A stretch of 64,000 nucleotides of DNA from Rhodocyclaceae bacterium (GCA_030681195.1 JAUXXJ010000012.1:62001-126000); one strand, 5' to 3'. Shown: positions 54,549 to 62,953, numbered from the stretch's first letter. The notes: generated from the sequence alone by a model not told the origin. A program made the numbers and translations.

Positions 54549-54554
54549 CATGGG

Positions 54555-54624
54555 CGCTAACGTAGAAGTCACCGGCGCTGCGCGGCTTTATCGCGCAGCG
54601 TCCGTGTGGACTGCCGGGTTGGGC
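54555..54624 (-). repeat. attC recombination site (after small-lipoprotein cassette)
   Basis: Left box CGCTAAC (imperfect), right box GTTGGGC, 70 bases, sharing the CGCTGCGCG/CGCGCAGCG core with two other sites. Its right edge is 20 bases from a dispersed-repeat copy. Confidence 0.87.
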
Positions 54625-54643
54625 AATGCCCCATGACTCCAAT

Positions 54644-54668
54644 TGCCGTCACGCTAGCGCCGACTTTT
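54644..54668 (-). repeat. Dispersed 25-bp repeat, intergenic copy inside the cassette array
   Basis: Two substitutions in the middle (A for G at position 14, T for R at 18). It is the only copy in the whole array, placed between the lipoprotein stop and its attC. Confidence 0.83.
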
Positions 54669-54688
54669 TGCAAAGTTGTAGTGACCTT

Positions 54689-54937
54689 TTATCGATTTAC
54701 GCAGGCGAAAATGTAACGATCCGTTGTAGGACCGGTTAGCGATTGGACTCTTGCCTTCAGCCCATATTTCTTACATTCCGCCTCAGCCAGTGGCAAAGCC
54801 TGCTCAACCCCCATATCGGGTATGGCAGCTTTAATCACTACTGTACCTTCAGAAGAACTTGTTACCGTTGGTTGCATTGAGCAGCCAAGCATTGTGATGG
54901 CCGAAAACACGATGGAAATAAGGTTGCTTTGTTTCAT
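54689..54937 (-). CDS. Small lipoprotein, cassette gene
   Basis: 82 residues. Signal peptide NLISIVFSAITMLGCSM with lipobox LGC, then a short soluble domain (AEAECKKYGLKARVQSL) ending DRYIFACVNR with two more Cys that may pair. A purine-rich GGAGGAATC region precedes the ATG. No family recognised. Confidence 0.78.
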   Translation of the reverse strand: MKQSNLISIVFSAITMLGCSMQPTVTSSSEGTVVIKAAIPDMGVEQALPLAEAECKKYGLKARVQSLTGPTTDRYIFACVNR

Positions 54938-54965
54938 TGATTCCTCCTACGGAAAAAGGTTAATT

Positions 54966-54991
54966 GGTTGCGCCCATGCGCCGTGTTAGAC
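54966..54991 (-). repeat. Partial attC between HEPN-like and lipoprotein cassettes
   Basis: GTTAGAC (a consensus core box) at 54985-54991 with a small GCGC/GCGC fold next to it, but no matching left box. Probably a deleted attC. Confidence 0.5.
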
Positions 54992-54992
54992 C

Positions 54993-55754
54993 TCAGCGGG
55001 GTAATTGTTTTAACCACCTTGGTTGTTCCTGCTTCGAGTAGAAGTAGGCGAGCATCTCTGCCGCCCCTTCTGGAAAAGACAAGGGGTCGTTGTCCAAGAA
55101 CTGAAAGAACAAGCTCTCTTGGTCAATTTCCCCCCCCAGCGGATATTGATCTTGGTATTTGATGTGGACGCAGGCGTCACGGGCACGCTTGAGCTTGATG
55201 AATCGCTCCCAAATGGCCTTTCCGGACGGAGTAGGTACGTCATAGATTTTCGGAAGAATAGATTTCAATTTGTCTTCGGTAGATACCTCACGTTCTGCTG
55301 CCACGTGGTGCAACACTTCCTTCTTTTTCCCTTTCTTTACCTCGACAGGTTTTCGCCAAGTGCGACTGATGGAGTAGTTGCAAAAAGCTTCGAGCGCCTG
55401 AAAGCTGAACGTGACGCACACCAAGCTACTTTCGAAAAACGAGAAGAGAAGATCATTTTGATCCGATGCAATTGACTGCGATGTGCCAAATGGGCTTGTC
55501 CCGGATTTGAACGAAAACTGTGCTTTAAGCTCAACCGCGCGCCTTGCCGCGCCAAATGCGACATTCATAGCCAATGCCGATGCATTGGGGGTGGTGAAAC
55601 CAATCAACTCGTTTTTGGATGTGCGCGTAAGCGTGGTCAGGTATAGGCGGTCACCGGTCATGAACGATGGACCGCCGGGAAACGCAGGAGGCACGTCTTC
55701 CGCAATACGCGTTACCGCTTCAATTCGCCAGTCGCCGAGATCGTCAGTAGTCAT
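54993..55754 (-). CDS. Cassette protein with HEPN-like RxxxxH motif
   Basis: 253 residues from ATG (MTTDDLGDWRIEAVT); a TTG four codons upstream lies in attC. The helical C-terminal half has KLKRARDACVHIKYQD: Arg, four residues, His, the signature of HEPN RNases and minimal HEPN scaffolds. Earlier segments (SLVCVTFSFQALEAFCNYSI) are hydrophobic helices often seen before HEPN motifs. Family not named; ribonuclease activity is a hypothesis. Confidence 0.75.
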   Translation of the reverse strand: MTTDDLGDWRIEAVTRIAEDVPPAFPGGPSFMTGDRLYLTTLTRTSKNELIGFTTPNASALAMNVAFGAARRAVELKAQFSFKSGTSPFGTSQSIASDQNDLLFSFFESSLVCVTFSFQALEAFCNYSISRTWRKPVEVKKGKKKEVLHHVAAEREVSTEDKLKSILPKIYDVPTPSGKAIWERFIKLKRARDACVHIKYQDQYPLGGEIDQESLFFQFLDNDPLSFPEGAAEMLAYFYSKQEQPRWLKQLPR

Positions 55755-55760
55755 GCTGAT

Positions 55761-55848
55761 GCCCAACGTTCAAGGTGACCGGCGCTGCGCGGCTTCATCG
55801 CGCAGCGTCCAGTGACCGAAGGGAACGGGGTCGACCGCCGGGTTGGGC
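55761..55848 (-). repeat. attC recombination site (after ankyrin cassette)
   Basis: Perfect outer boxes GCCCAAC/GTTGGGC, 88 bases; core stem CGCTGCGCG/CGCGCAGCG with GCTTCAT loop. Confidence 0.95.
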
Positions 55849-55855
55849 GTCACGG

Positions 55856-56698
55856 TTACCTACCAAGTGTTTCATCGAAGCTCATCACGAAGACGCGGTA
55901 CCCGTCTGCGTTGGGCGGCATGCGAAACTCAGTCTTGATATCCAATGTAGCTCGCGGTGACCAGACTGTGTCCGGCGCCGGCGGTGGTTTCATGTAGTCC
56001 GCGGGTTGAAGGACTGTCGCAAACACCTCAGTGTTTTTGGAATCCGTGAAGCTAATTCGCAGTCGGGGAAATTCAGAAGGGTAATCGGCGTGGTTTCGCA
56101 GCATTGCTGTCAGCACAAGTGTTTGTTTGTCTTGCGGCAGCGGCATTACCTCAGAGAAGTCGATAGTTAGCAATTGAGCGTTTCTGAGCTTCCCTAGCTT
56201 CGCTCCGCGTGACTGCAATAGGGCGGAAACATCTGACAATTGAAGAAACTGTGAGTGGTTCAGCGCGGTAAGGCCATTGCTGTCGGGAACGTTTGGGTTT
56301 GCTCCTGCGTTAAGGAGAATCTCGGTTCCCCATAGCTTGCCTGACCTCGCGGCATAGATTAGAGGACTATTTCCGTCGGCGCACTTAGCGTTGATGTCAG
56401 CTCCGCGCTCGACCAACGTCTTAAGAGTGTCAGCACTATCTGCGCGAATCGCAGGGACGACCGCAGGACACCCAGGCAGCTTGTCCTCGCGCGCGTTCGC
56501 ATCCATTCCCGCATCAAGAAACAGCTTCACAATTTCGGTATTGGCCTCCCCTACAGCCTGTAGGAACCTAGCTTGGCTGTAGTCTGTAACCCCACGAGAG
56601 ACTAGGTTGTCTCGCGCACGTTGCTTGGAGTCACAGCCAAGCGAGGACAAAGCTAGGGCGATTGCAAAAGCGCCAGCGAATTTTCTCAAGCACAACAT
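55856..56698 (-). CDS. Ankyrin-repeat lipoprotein, cassette gene
   Basis: 280 residues from MLCLRKFAGAFAIALALSSL; AAGGAG is seven bases upstream. Lipobox SSLGC. Ankyrin repeats occupy about 40-165: NTEIVKLFLDAGMDANARED, DTLKTLVERGADINAKCADG, LIYAARSGKLWGTEILLNAG and ANPNVPDSNGLTALNHSQFL. The remaining C-terminal beta-rich domain is unassigned. Probably a periplasmic or outer-membrane protein-interaction module. Confidence 0.88.
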   Translation of the reverse strand: MLCLRKFAGAFAIALALSSLGCDSKQRARDNLVSRGVTDYSQARFLQAVGEANTEIVKLFLDAGMDANAREDKLPGCPAVVPAIRADSADTLKTLVERGADINAKCADGNSPLIYAARSGKLWGTEILLNAGANPNVPDSNGLTALNHSQFLQLSDVSALLQSRGAKLGKLRNAQLLTIDFSEVMPLPQDKQTLVLTAMLRNHADYPSEFPRLRISFTDSKNTEVFATVLQPADYMKPPPAPDTVWSPRATLDIKTEFRMPPNADGYRVFVMSFDETLGR

Positions 56699-56742
56699 GC
56701 ATCGCTCCTTATGAATGCGACTGATCGCTTTTCTGACCTGAC

Positions 56743-56810
56743 GCCCAACGTAGAGTTCAGGCGACTTGTGCGGCTTTATGCGCAAGGTCGCCTGGAACGC
56801 CGGGTTGGGC
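56743..56810 (-). repeat. attC recombination site (after HNH cassette)
   Basis: Perfect outer boxes GCCCAAC/GTTGGGC, 68 bases. Inner arms CAGGCGACTTG and CAAGGTCGCCTG pair with one extra-helical base, as attC sites should. The HNH gene stop lies inside. Confidence 0.95.
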
Positions 56811-57353
56811 TATTTCCACCACCCATAAGCGCAATTGACCGGGCGGTGGGAATGTCTGTGGAATTGCCGATAACGAGAATGGAAGCTCTGGTGCTTCGGC
56901 TAGCGTCGTATCCATGAGGTTTCTTTCTCGGCTCATTTCAATCGCGAGTTTCAGGTAACGGCGAAGAAGCAGGATTGGAGGAAATTGGTTTTTCTCTTTC
57001 AGCCATTCGAGTGCGTCACGGGCGCACTTTGAGCTATTGCATGAACGGCACGCCCAGACGAGGTTGTCGCCGGTGTTTGCTCCACCGCGCTTTGTTGGAA
57101 TGAGATGGTCAGCAGACAAATAGTCGCGACTTCCGCAGTAGCAGCAAGCCTGCGGAAGCACCATCTTTAAGCGTTCGTCGTCAGCAAGAGGACCAAGGTT
57201 CATGGTTTGCTTGTTCAACCCTGCATAAAGACGAGAACGAATCATGAACTGTGCGCGCCCGTACTTTTCGACTTTCGTGGTAATAGCCGAATGCGCCATC
57301 GCGAGATTCGCGTATGACCAGTGCAGCAACTCGCCAACGGTTTTTATTTCCAT
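56757..57353 (-). CDS. HNH endonuclease domain protein, first cassette
   Basis: 198 residues. The HNH unit CCYCGSRDYLSADHLIPTKR then GGANTGDNLVWACRSCNSSK has the paired CxxC zinc ligands and a catalytic His in SADHLIP. The gene starts only eight bases after the attI/attC core site, lacks a ribosome site, and its C-terminus is encoded by attC. Being first after attI it is the best expressed cassette. Substrate unknown; defence or DNA repair are options. Confidence 0.9.
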   Translation of the reverse strand: MEIKTVGELLHWSYANLAMAHSAITTKVEKYGRAQFMIRSRLYAGLNKQTMNLGPLADDERLKMVLPQACCYCGSRDYLSADHLIPTKRGGANTGDNLVWACRSCNSSKCARDALEWLKEKNQFPPILLLRRYLKLAIEMSRERNLMDTTLAEAPELPFSLSAIPQTFPPPGQLRLWVVEIAQPGVPGDLAHKAAQVA

Positions 57354-57360
57354 GCGTCAG

Positions 57361-57465
57361 GCCCAACGTTTAGTGAACACAGCAATCGGTGCATATTTCC
57401 CGCCGTCGTGCTGTCTACCCATTTTTTGGTTAAACTCAAATGACTGAATCATAAGGATTGATTTC
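57361..57465 (-). other. attI region and candidate cassette promoter
   Basis: GCCCAAC at 57361-57367 is the core site joining attI to the first cassette. The 98 bases between it and the integrase ATG should hold attI. On the minus strand TTGAGT (57434-57439), a 16-base spacer and TAGACA (57412-57417) form a weak promoter-like pair (possible Pc). Inferred by position; no attI class match is claimed. Confidence 0.5.
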
Positions 57466-58469
57466 ATGTCTCAGGTTGATATGACACCTCAGGCGGCACC
57501 TGATGCTGCTGGCCCGCCAAAACTGCTTGATCAAGTCCGTGCGCGCATCAGGGTGAAACATTACTCTATCCGCACCGAAGATCAATATGTTCAGTGGATA
57601 AAACGCTATATTTATTTTCATGACAAGCGCCATCCGCGTGACATGGGGGCGGCTGAGGTGAGGCGTTTTTGTCCGATCTCGCGGTGAATGGCCGGGTGGC
57701 GGCGGCGACGCAGAATCAGGCGTTGTCGGCGCTGTTGTTCCTGTATCGCGAGGTGTTGGAGATTGCCTTGCCTTGGCTCGACAACATCACGCGCGCCAAG
57801 CAGTCAAAGCATCTGCCGGTAGTGCTGACCCCCGCCGAGGTGCGCGCGGTGCTGGAGCGGATGGATGGCGTTTATGGCCTGATGGCGCGGCTGCTTTACG
57901 GTACGGGCATGCGCCTGATGGAGTGCGTGCGCTTGCGGGTGAAGGATGTGGATTTCGGCCGTAACGAGATTTTGATCCGCGATGGCAAGGGCGCGAAGGA
58001 TCGCGTGACGATGTTGCCGGTGGCGTTGGCGGGGCCGCTGACCGATCATCTGACGCGGCGGCGCGTGATTTACGAGGACGATCTGCGCGATGGCAAGGCG
58101 GAAGTCTGGCTGCCGGATGCGCTGGACAAGAAGTATCCGAATGCACCCACGGAGTGGGGCTGGCAGTTTGTGTTCTGCTCGGGCAGCCATTCGACCGATC
58201 CGCGCAGCGGCCGGGTGCGGCGGCATCATGTCGATGAGAAGCTGTTGCAGCGGGCGATGAAAAAGGCGGTGACGGCCGCACATCTGGCCAAGCCGGCGAC
58301 GCCGCACACGCTGCGCCATTCCTTTGCCACGCACTTGCTGGAGAGCGGTTCGGACATTCGCACCGTGCAGGAACTGCTCGGCCACAGCGATGTGTCGACG
58401 ACCATGATTTACACCCATGTGCTGAACAAGGGCGGGCACGGGGTCACCAGCCCGCTCGATCGTTTATGA
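57466..58469 (+). pseudogene. intI: Integron integrase IntI, interrupted by a frameshift
   Basis: The first frame (57466-57687) carries the N-terminal SAM-like domain (LLDQVRARIRVKHYSIRTED, QYVQWIKRYIYFHDKRHPRD) and stops; the second continues from [20 protein letters not shown]. Adding one T in the T5 run at 57666-57670 rejoins them (EVRRF-LSDLA), giving 334 residues, the family length. The catalytic domain keeps Arg ([11 protein letters not shown]), the [10 protein letters not shown] box, LLGHSDV and Tyr in MIYTHV, and the IntI-specific insertion ([20 protein letters not shown]). Confidence 0.93.
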
Positions 58470-59191
58470 GCGCAAAAGTCGGCGCTGGCGGGACGGCACA
58501 TCGGCTGCGCAACGGCCTGAAGCGCGCCTTGCTGTGGCTGGTGCTGGCCCTGCTGCTCTGGCAGGGCTGGTATCTGGGCTGGGTGGTGTGGTGGCGCTAT
58601 GTCGATCCGGGCGAGTCGAGCTTCATGGCGCATCGCCTTGCGGTGCTGCAGGAAAAGAATCCCAAGGCCGAGCTGCGCCATCGCTGGACGGATTACGCGA
58701 AGATTGCCGTGAGCCTCAAGCGCGCCGTCATTGCCGCCGAGGACGACAAGTTCATCGACCACGAGGGCTTTGACTGGGCGGGCATCCAGAAGGCGCTGGA
58801 GAAGAACCAGCGGAAGGGCAAGATCGTGGCCGGCGGTTCGACGATCAGCCAGCAACTGGCGAAGAACCTCTTTCTCTCGGCCGACAAGACGCCCTGGCGC
58901 AAGGCGCAGGAGGCGCTGATTACCGTCTGGCTGGAACTGCTGTGGGACAAGCGGCGCATCCTTGAGGTGTATCTCAACGTGGTCGAGTGGGGCGAAGGGG
59001 TGTTCGGCGCCGACGCGGCGGCGCGGCGCTATTTCGGCGTCGGCGCCGGGCAACTCTCGGCCGAACAGGCCGCCCGTCTGGCGGTGATGTTGCCGGCGCC
59101 GCGCAAGTTCGAGAAAAACCCGTATTCCGGCTATATGAACCAGCGCACACAGGTGATTCTCGCGCGCATGCCGCATGCCTCGGTTCCCTGA
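58466..59191 (+). CDS. mtgA: Monofunctional biosynthetic peptidoglycan transglycosylase
   Basis: About 241 residues. One N-terminal membrane helix ([21 protein letters not shown]), then the GT51 domain: [18 protein letters not shown] with catalytic Glu, [36 protein letters not shown]. It polymerises lipid II. The ATG overlaps the integrase stop, and the first codons ([10 protein letters not shown]) are a perfect dispersed-repeat copy, so the native N-terminus may start later. Confidence 0.95.
   Translation: MSAKVGAGGTAHRLRNGLKRALLWLVLALLLWQGWYLGWVVWWRYVDPGESSFMAHRLAVLQEKNPKAELRHRWTDYAKIAVSLKRAVIAAEDDKFIDHEGFDWAGIQKALEKNQRKGKIVAGGSTISQQLAKNLFLSADKTPWRKAQEALITVWLELLWDKRRILEVYLNVVEWGEGVFGADAAARRYFGVGAGQLSAEQAARLAVMLPAPRKFEKNPYSGYMNQRTQVILARMPHASVP
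58474..58498 (+). repeat. Dispersed 25-bp repeat, at the mtgA start
   Basis: Perfect consensus copy directly after the mtgA ATG, read as AKVGAGGTA. Confidence 0.93.
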
Positions 59192-59236
59192 CCTTCCCTG
59201 ACCCTGCGCCGGATTGCGGGCGTAGAATCCGCCGCC

Positions 59237-60598
59237 ATGACTGAAGTTACCGACCTGCGCCCCCGTGCCGAAGACCCGCTGGAGCTGCACCTCGCCGAGG
59301 TGCAGTTGCTGCTGTCGCGCCATCGCCGCGTCGAGGATCTGGTGCACAAGCAGGAGATGCCGCGCCATGAGCTGGTCGAGGAGCTGGTGCACAAGCAGCA
59401 TCTGGTCGAGCTGCAGAAACTGCTGGAGCGTCTCAACCTCAACCACATCGCGCGCATTCTCGAAACGCTGCCCGAGGAAGATCGCGTCATGGCCTGGCAA
59501 CAGGTCACGGAGTCACGTTGCGAACTGATTCTCGAACGGCTGCCCGACGACATTCGTGAAGAGCTGGTGGGCGCGCGTTCGTATGCCAGCGTGCGCAACA
59601 TGCTCAACGCCTTTGAGCTGAAGAACGGTCGCCTCTCGCAGGTGCAGGTCGACAGTCGTGCCGATCTCGCCAACCTCAAGCCGATCTGGGTCGATCTGGT
59701 GGCCCCATCGGCCTTCGTGCGCGCCTGGGTCGGCAAGTATTTCGGCCTCGAACTGCCCGACCCGGAGGATCTCACCGACCTCGAAGCATCCGCCCGTTTC
59801 TATGTCGATGACAACGGCGAAGTCCATCTGCATTCCGACTTCCTGCTGGAAAAGTCAGACCAGACGCGCAACGTGGCGGTGGCCTTCATCCTGCACAACA
59901 ACATCCTGTTCTCGGTACGCAACGAAGAACTGCCGGTGTTCCGCCTGCAGCGCCTGCGCGCGCGCACCCAGCCCGGCTACGTCACCGACGGCATGGATGT
60001 GCTGCTCGACCTCTACGATGCCGACGTCGAATATTCGGCCGATGCGCTGGAGGATATCTACGCCGATCTTGAGAAAGTGGGCCGTCAGGTGCTCTCGCCG
60101 CATGTCAGCGACGATGAAGCCGCTGAGATCCTCGCCGAGATTGCCAAGGGCGAGGATCTGAACGGGCGCATCCGCCGCAATGTGCTGGATACCCGCCGCG
60201 CCCTGTCCTTCCTGATGCGCAGCCGGCTGCTGACGCAGCACCAGCAGGAGGATGCGCGCCAGATTCTGCGCGACATCGAATCGCTCGATGGTCACACCTC
60301 GTTCCTGTTCAACAAGATCAACTTCCTGATGGATGCCACCGTCGGTTTCATCAACATCAACCAGAACAAGCGCATATCGAAGCTGACGTCGATCTCGATC
60401 GTGTTCGTGCCGATGAACATCATCGCCGGCATCGGCGGCATGTCGGAGTTCTCGATGATGACGGATGGCCTTCCCTGGCAGCTTTCCTACGGCGCCTTCG
60501 TCATCGCGATGGGTCTGCTGGGTTATGGCACTTATCACGCGCTACGCTACTTTGAGCAGCGCAAATCGGTTGCCACACGCCGTTCTCGATCAGCGTAA
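59237..60598 (+). CDS. CorA-type magnesium transporter with N-terminal MgtE-like domain
   Basis: 453 residues. An N-terminal helical repeat region (about 45-140, VLETLPEEDRVMAWQQVTES-like MgtE N-domain: HIARILETLPEEDRVMAWQQ) precedes a CorA domain (NVAVAFILHNNILFSVRNEE, LMDATVGFININQNKRISKL). Two C-terminal helices follow. The ion-selectivity GMN is replaced by GIGGMSEFS. The architecture suggests a divalent-cation channel; Mg2+ is the presumed ion. Confidence 0.88.
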   Translation: MTEVTDLRPRAEDPLELHLAEVQLLLSRHRRVEDLVHKQEMPRHELVEELVHKQHLVELQKLLERLNLNHIARILETLPEEDRVMAWQQVTESRCELILERLPDDIREELVGARSYASVRNMLNAFELKNGRLSQVQVDSRADLANLKPIWVDLVAPSAFVRAWVGKYFGLELPDPEDLTDLEASARFYVDDNGEVHLHSDFLLEKSDQTRNVAVAFILHNNILFSVRNEELPVFRLQRLRARTQPGYVTDGMDVLLDLYDADVEYSADALEDIYADLEKVGRQVLSPHVSDDEAAEILAEIAKGEDLNGRIRRNVLDTRRALSFLMRSRLLTQHQQEDARQILRDIESLDGHTSFLFNKINFLMDATVGFININQNKRISKLTSISIVFVPMNIIAGIGGMSEFSMMTDGLPWQLSYGAFVIAMGLLGYGTYHALRYFEQRKSVATRRSRSA

Positions 60599-61079
60599 TA
60601 CTGCCGTAGTCAAAGCGCAGGCCGAACCAGTCGGTTTCACCGGCCAATTCGGCGGCACAGACCTTGATCACCCCGGCATGCACCACCAGCACGGCTTCTT
60701 CCGTCAGTTCATCGAGAAAAGCCCGTACCCGTGCGCGCAGGGCGGCCACGCCCTCGCCACCCGGTGGGACAAAGTTGAACGGATCGGCGGCCCAGGCGTC
60801 CAGCTGACCCCGGTCGAGTTGATCCCACGGCTGCATCTCCCAATCGCCAAAGTCAATCTCGCGCAGCCGCTCGTCGAAACGTGGCTGCGGATGCAGTTGC
60901 TCGGCCAGCCGACGGCAACGTTGCAGTGGGCTGGCGTAGAGCGGGACATTGGTTGGCAGCTGGCGCCGCAAGCGGTCGGCCAACTCGGCGGGGTGTGCCA
61001 CCAGCGGCAAGTCGGTGGCGCCATAGCAGGTGCCCGCTGCCACCGCCGGCGGCGGATGGCGGATCAGCCAAAGACGCAT
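60501..61079 (-). CDS. cobC: Alpha-ribazole phosphatase / histidine phosphatase
   Basis: 192 residues. Start [20 protein letters not shown] provides the RHP phosphohistidine motif (RHG in most members), then LYASPLQRCRRLAEQL, EIDFGDWEM, and VLVVHAGVIKV. CobC removes phosphate from alpha-ribazole-5'-phosphate. Its 3' end overlaps the convergent CorA-type gene by 98 bases. Upstream in-frame ATGs lie in cobS and are rejected. Confidence 0.88.
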   Translation of the reverse strand: MRLWLIRHPPPAVAAGTCYGATDLPLVAHPAELADRLRRQLPTNVPLYASPLQRCRRLAEQLHPQPRFDERLREIDFGDWEMQPWDQLDRGQLDAWAADPFNFVPPGGEGVAALRARVRAFLDELTEEAVLVVHAGVIKVCAAELAGETDWFGLRFDYGSITLIENGVWQPICAAQSSVARDKCHNPADPSR

Positions 61080-61828
61080 AACAGGCCGAGGTAAAAAGCG
61101 ATTTCGGTCAGCTGCTGCGTGGCGCCGAGACAGTCGCCGGTATAGCCGCCAATACGCCGGACGAAATAACGAGCGGCCAGCAGGGTGACCAGCGCCACCA
61201 GCACCAGCGCAATCGCAAGCTGTAGTGGTGGCAACAATAAGCAGGGGGCGAGACCGCACAACGCGGCCAGCAGCAACTCGCCCCTGCCCATGCGCGTGGC
61301 CAGCGGTTTTGATTTCGACGAATCGTCGTCGCGCGCGTAATCCAGTGCAAAGATCAGTGTGGTCGACGCAAAACGCGACACGCCGTGGCCGGCGACCAGC
61401 AACGCGAAAAATGTCGGCGCTGGCGAGACGGCCAGCAGTTCCGTCAATGCCGCCATCTTGATCAGCAGCACCATGCCAATGCCAATCGCCCCATAGCTGC
61501 CGATGCGCGAATCCTTCATGATGCGCAGCACCGCCTCACGCGTCCAGCCGCCACCAAAGCCGTCGATACTGTCGGCCAGCCCGTCCTCATGGAAGGCACC
61601 GGTCGCCAGCAGCGTCGTCACCATGCCGAGCAGCACGGCGATCTGCGGCGGCCAGACATACAGCGCTGCCACGGTCACGGCCGCACCCAGCGCGCCGACA
61701 ATCAGGCCGACCAACGGAAAGTAGCGCGCCGCGTGGTTCAACTGATCGGCGGAATGGCCCACCCAGGCCGGCACCGGCAGGCGCGTGAAGAAGCGCAGCG
61801 CCGCGAAGAAATAGGCGAGTTCCTTCAC
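61064..61828 (-). CDS. cobS: Adenosylcobinamide-GDP ribazoletransferase
   Basis: About 254 residues from a GTG overlapping the cobT stop. Membrane protein: [29 protein letters not shown] (the DGLAD-D catalytic motif), [16 protein letters not shown] and a C-terminal [20 protein letters not shown] are conserved. [11 protein letters not shown] in a helix is encoded by a dispersed-repeat copy. Joins the lower ligand to the corrin ring. Confidence 0.96.
   Translation of the reverse strand: MKELAYFFAALRFFTRLPVPAWVGHSADQLNHAARYFPLVGLIVGALGAAVTVAALYVWPPQIAVLLGMVTTLLATGAFHEDGLADSIDGFGGGWTREAVLRIMKDSRIGSYGAIGIGMVLLIKMAALTELLAVSPAPTFFALLVAGHGVSRFASTTLIFALDYARDDDSSKSKPLATRMGRGELLLAALCGLAPCLLLPPLQLAIALVLVALVTLLAARYFVRRIGGYTGDCLGATQQLTEIAFYLGLLCVFG
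61409..61433 (+). repeat. Dispersed 25-bp repeat, inside cobS
   Basis: Two substitutions at the ends (T at position 4, C last). Minus-strand reading VSPAPTFF in a transmembrane segment. Confidence 0.86.
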
Positions 61829-62865
61829 AGCTTTTCGGACACCCCCGCCGATTCGAAGCTGGCCATCTCGTTGAGGAAGGCAGCGGCGGCGCGCACCAGC
61901 GGCCAAGCCAGCGCCGCGCCGGTGCCTTCGCCGAGGCGCAGGTCGAGTGCCACCAGCGGTTCAACCGCCAGCGCCTGCAACTGGGTGCGGTGACCCGCCT
62001 CGGCCGACGCATGGCAGAACACGGCATAGTCGAGGAAAGCCGGTGCGAGACGCGCCGCCACCAGTGCCGCCGCACCGCAGATGAAACCATCGACGAGGAC
62101 CAGCATATTTCTTTGCGCCGCCGCGATCATCGCGCCCGTCATCATGGCGATCTCGAAACCGCCATAGCGCGCCAGCACGGCGAGTGGCTCGCTGTTGCGC
62201 GCCGGCCAGATCGTCAGCGCCTGTTGCAGCAAGACCTGCTTGCGCGCTAGCCCGGTATCGTCCAGCCCGGTGCCACGGCCGATGCAGGCGGCCAGCGGCG
62301 CATCCGTCAGGCAGTGCGTGAGCAACGCGGCGGCGGCGGTATTGCCGATGCCCATCTCGCCGAAGCCGATGACTTCGCAGCCTTCTGCGACGAGCTTTTC
62401 AACAAGGGCCGCGCCGCGCGTCAACGCGGTTTCGCATTCGGTGGCCGTCATCGCCGCACCATCAAGATAGGATGCCGTCCCGCCAGCGCCGACTTTTGCA
62501 TTGACGAGATTGGGGCGCGCGCCGAACTCATGTGCCACGCCCGCATCGACAATCGTCAGCCCCAGTCCGTTGGCGCGCGCGAACACATTGATCGCCGCCC
62601 CGCCAGCGAGGAAGTTCTCGACCATCTGCCAGGTCACATCCTGCGGGTAAGCAGAAATGCCGGCCTTGGCAGCGCCATGGTCGCCGGCGAAGACGATGAG
62701 GTGGGGATGATTCAAGGTCGGCGTCAGCGTGCCGCGCACGCGACCGATCTGCAGCGCCAGCGCTTCAAGCCGGCCGAGCGCGCCGAGCGGCTTGGTCTTG
62801 CCGTCGATCTTCGCGCGCAGGGCCGCGACGAGGCTGGAATCGGCGGGGGAAATGTCGAAGTTCAT
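61825..62865 (-). CDS. cobT: Nicotinate-nucleotide-dimethylbenzimidazole phosphoribosyltransferase
   Basis: 346 residues. [39 protein letters not shown] and [19 protein letters not shown] are CobT signatures; the catalytic Glu is in the C-terminal [17 protein letters not shown]. Activates the lower ligand [17 protein letters not shown], where homologues read a K-x-A-R/G-G-T-A-N-like segment, is encoded by a perfect dispersed-repeat copy. Confidence 0.96.
   Translation of the reverse strand: MNFDISPADSSLVAALRAKIDGKTKPLGALGRLEALALQIGRVRGTLTPTLNHPHLIVFAGDHGAAKAGISAYPQDVTWQMVENFLAGGAAINVFARANGLGLTIVDAGVAHEFGARPNLVNAKVGAGGTASYLDGAAMTATECETALTRGAALVEKLVAEGCEVIGFGEMGIGNTAAAALLTHCLTDAPLAACIGRGTGLDDTGLARKQVLLQQALTIWPARNSEPLAVLARYGGFEIAMMTGAMIAAAQRNMLVLVDGFICGAAALVAARLAPAFLDYAVFCHASAEAGHRTQLQALAVEPLVALDLRLGEGTGAALAWPLVRAAAAFLNEMASFESAGVSEKL
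62473..62497 (-). repeat. Dispersed 25-bp repeat, inside cobT
   Basis: Perfect consensus copy; minus-strand gene reads it as AKVGAGGTA. Confidence 0.93.
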
Positions 62866-62953
62866 CGCGGCGTAGGGGGAGTGGAAAGGCGCATTCTAGC
62901 GGCGCCGGTATACTGTGCAGCCCGTCTACAAACCCATCCCGAGAGGAAATGCC

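Larger units (their letters stand above)
50837..58469. mobile_element. Chromosomal integron with cassette array
   Basis: An integron-type tyrosine integrase (+) at the right end faces away from an array of minus-strand genes separated by attC sites. Six clear full-length attC sites and one shorter clear site occur between 52.0 and 56.8 kb, and remnants lie at both ends. The array sits between aroE and mtgA and carries small accessory genes, toxin-antitoxin pairs and lipoproteins. The integrase frame is disrupted, and the array decays at its distal end, where pseudogenes lie. Confidence 0.9.

Noticed and set aside
52011..56810. CRISPR-like array from the regularly spaced similar sites
   Set aside because: Sites are 64-88 bp, imperfectly palindromic, separated by genes and bounded by RYYYAAC/GTTRRRY boxes, hence attC.
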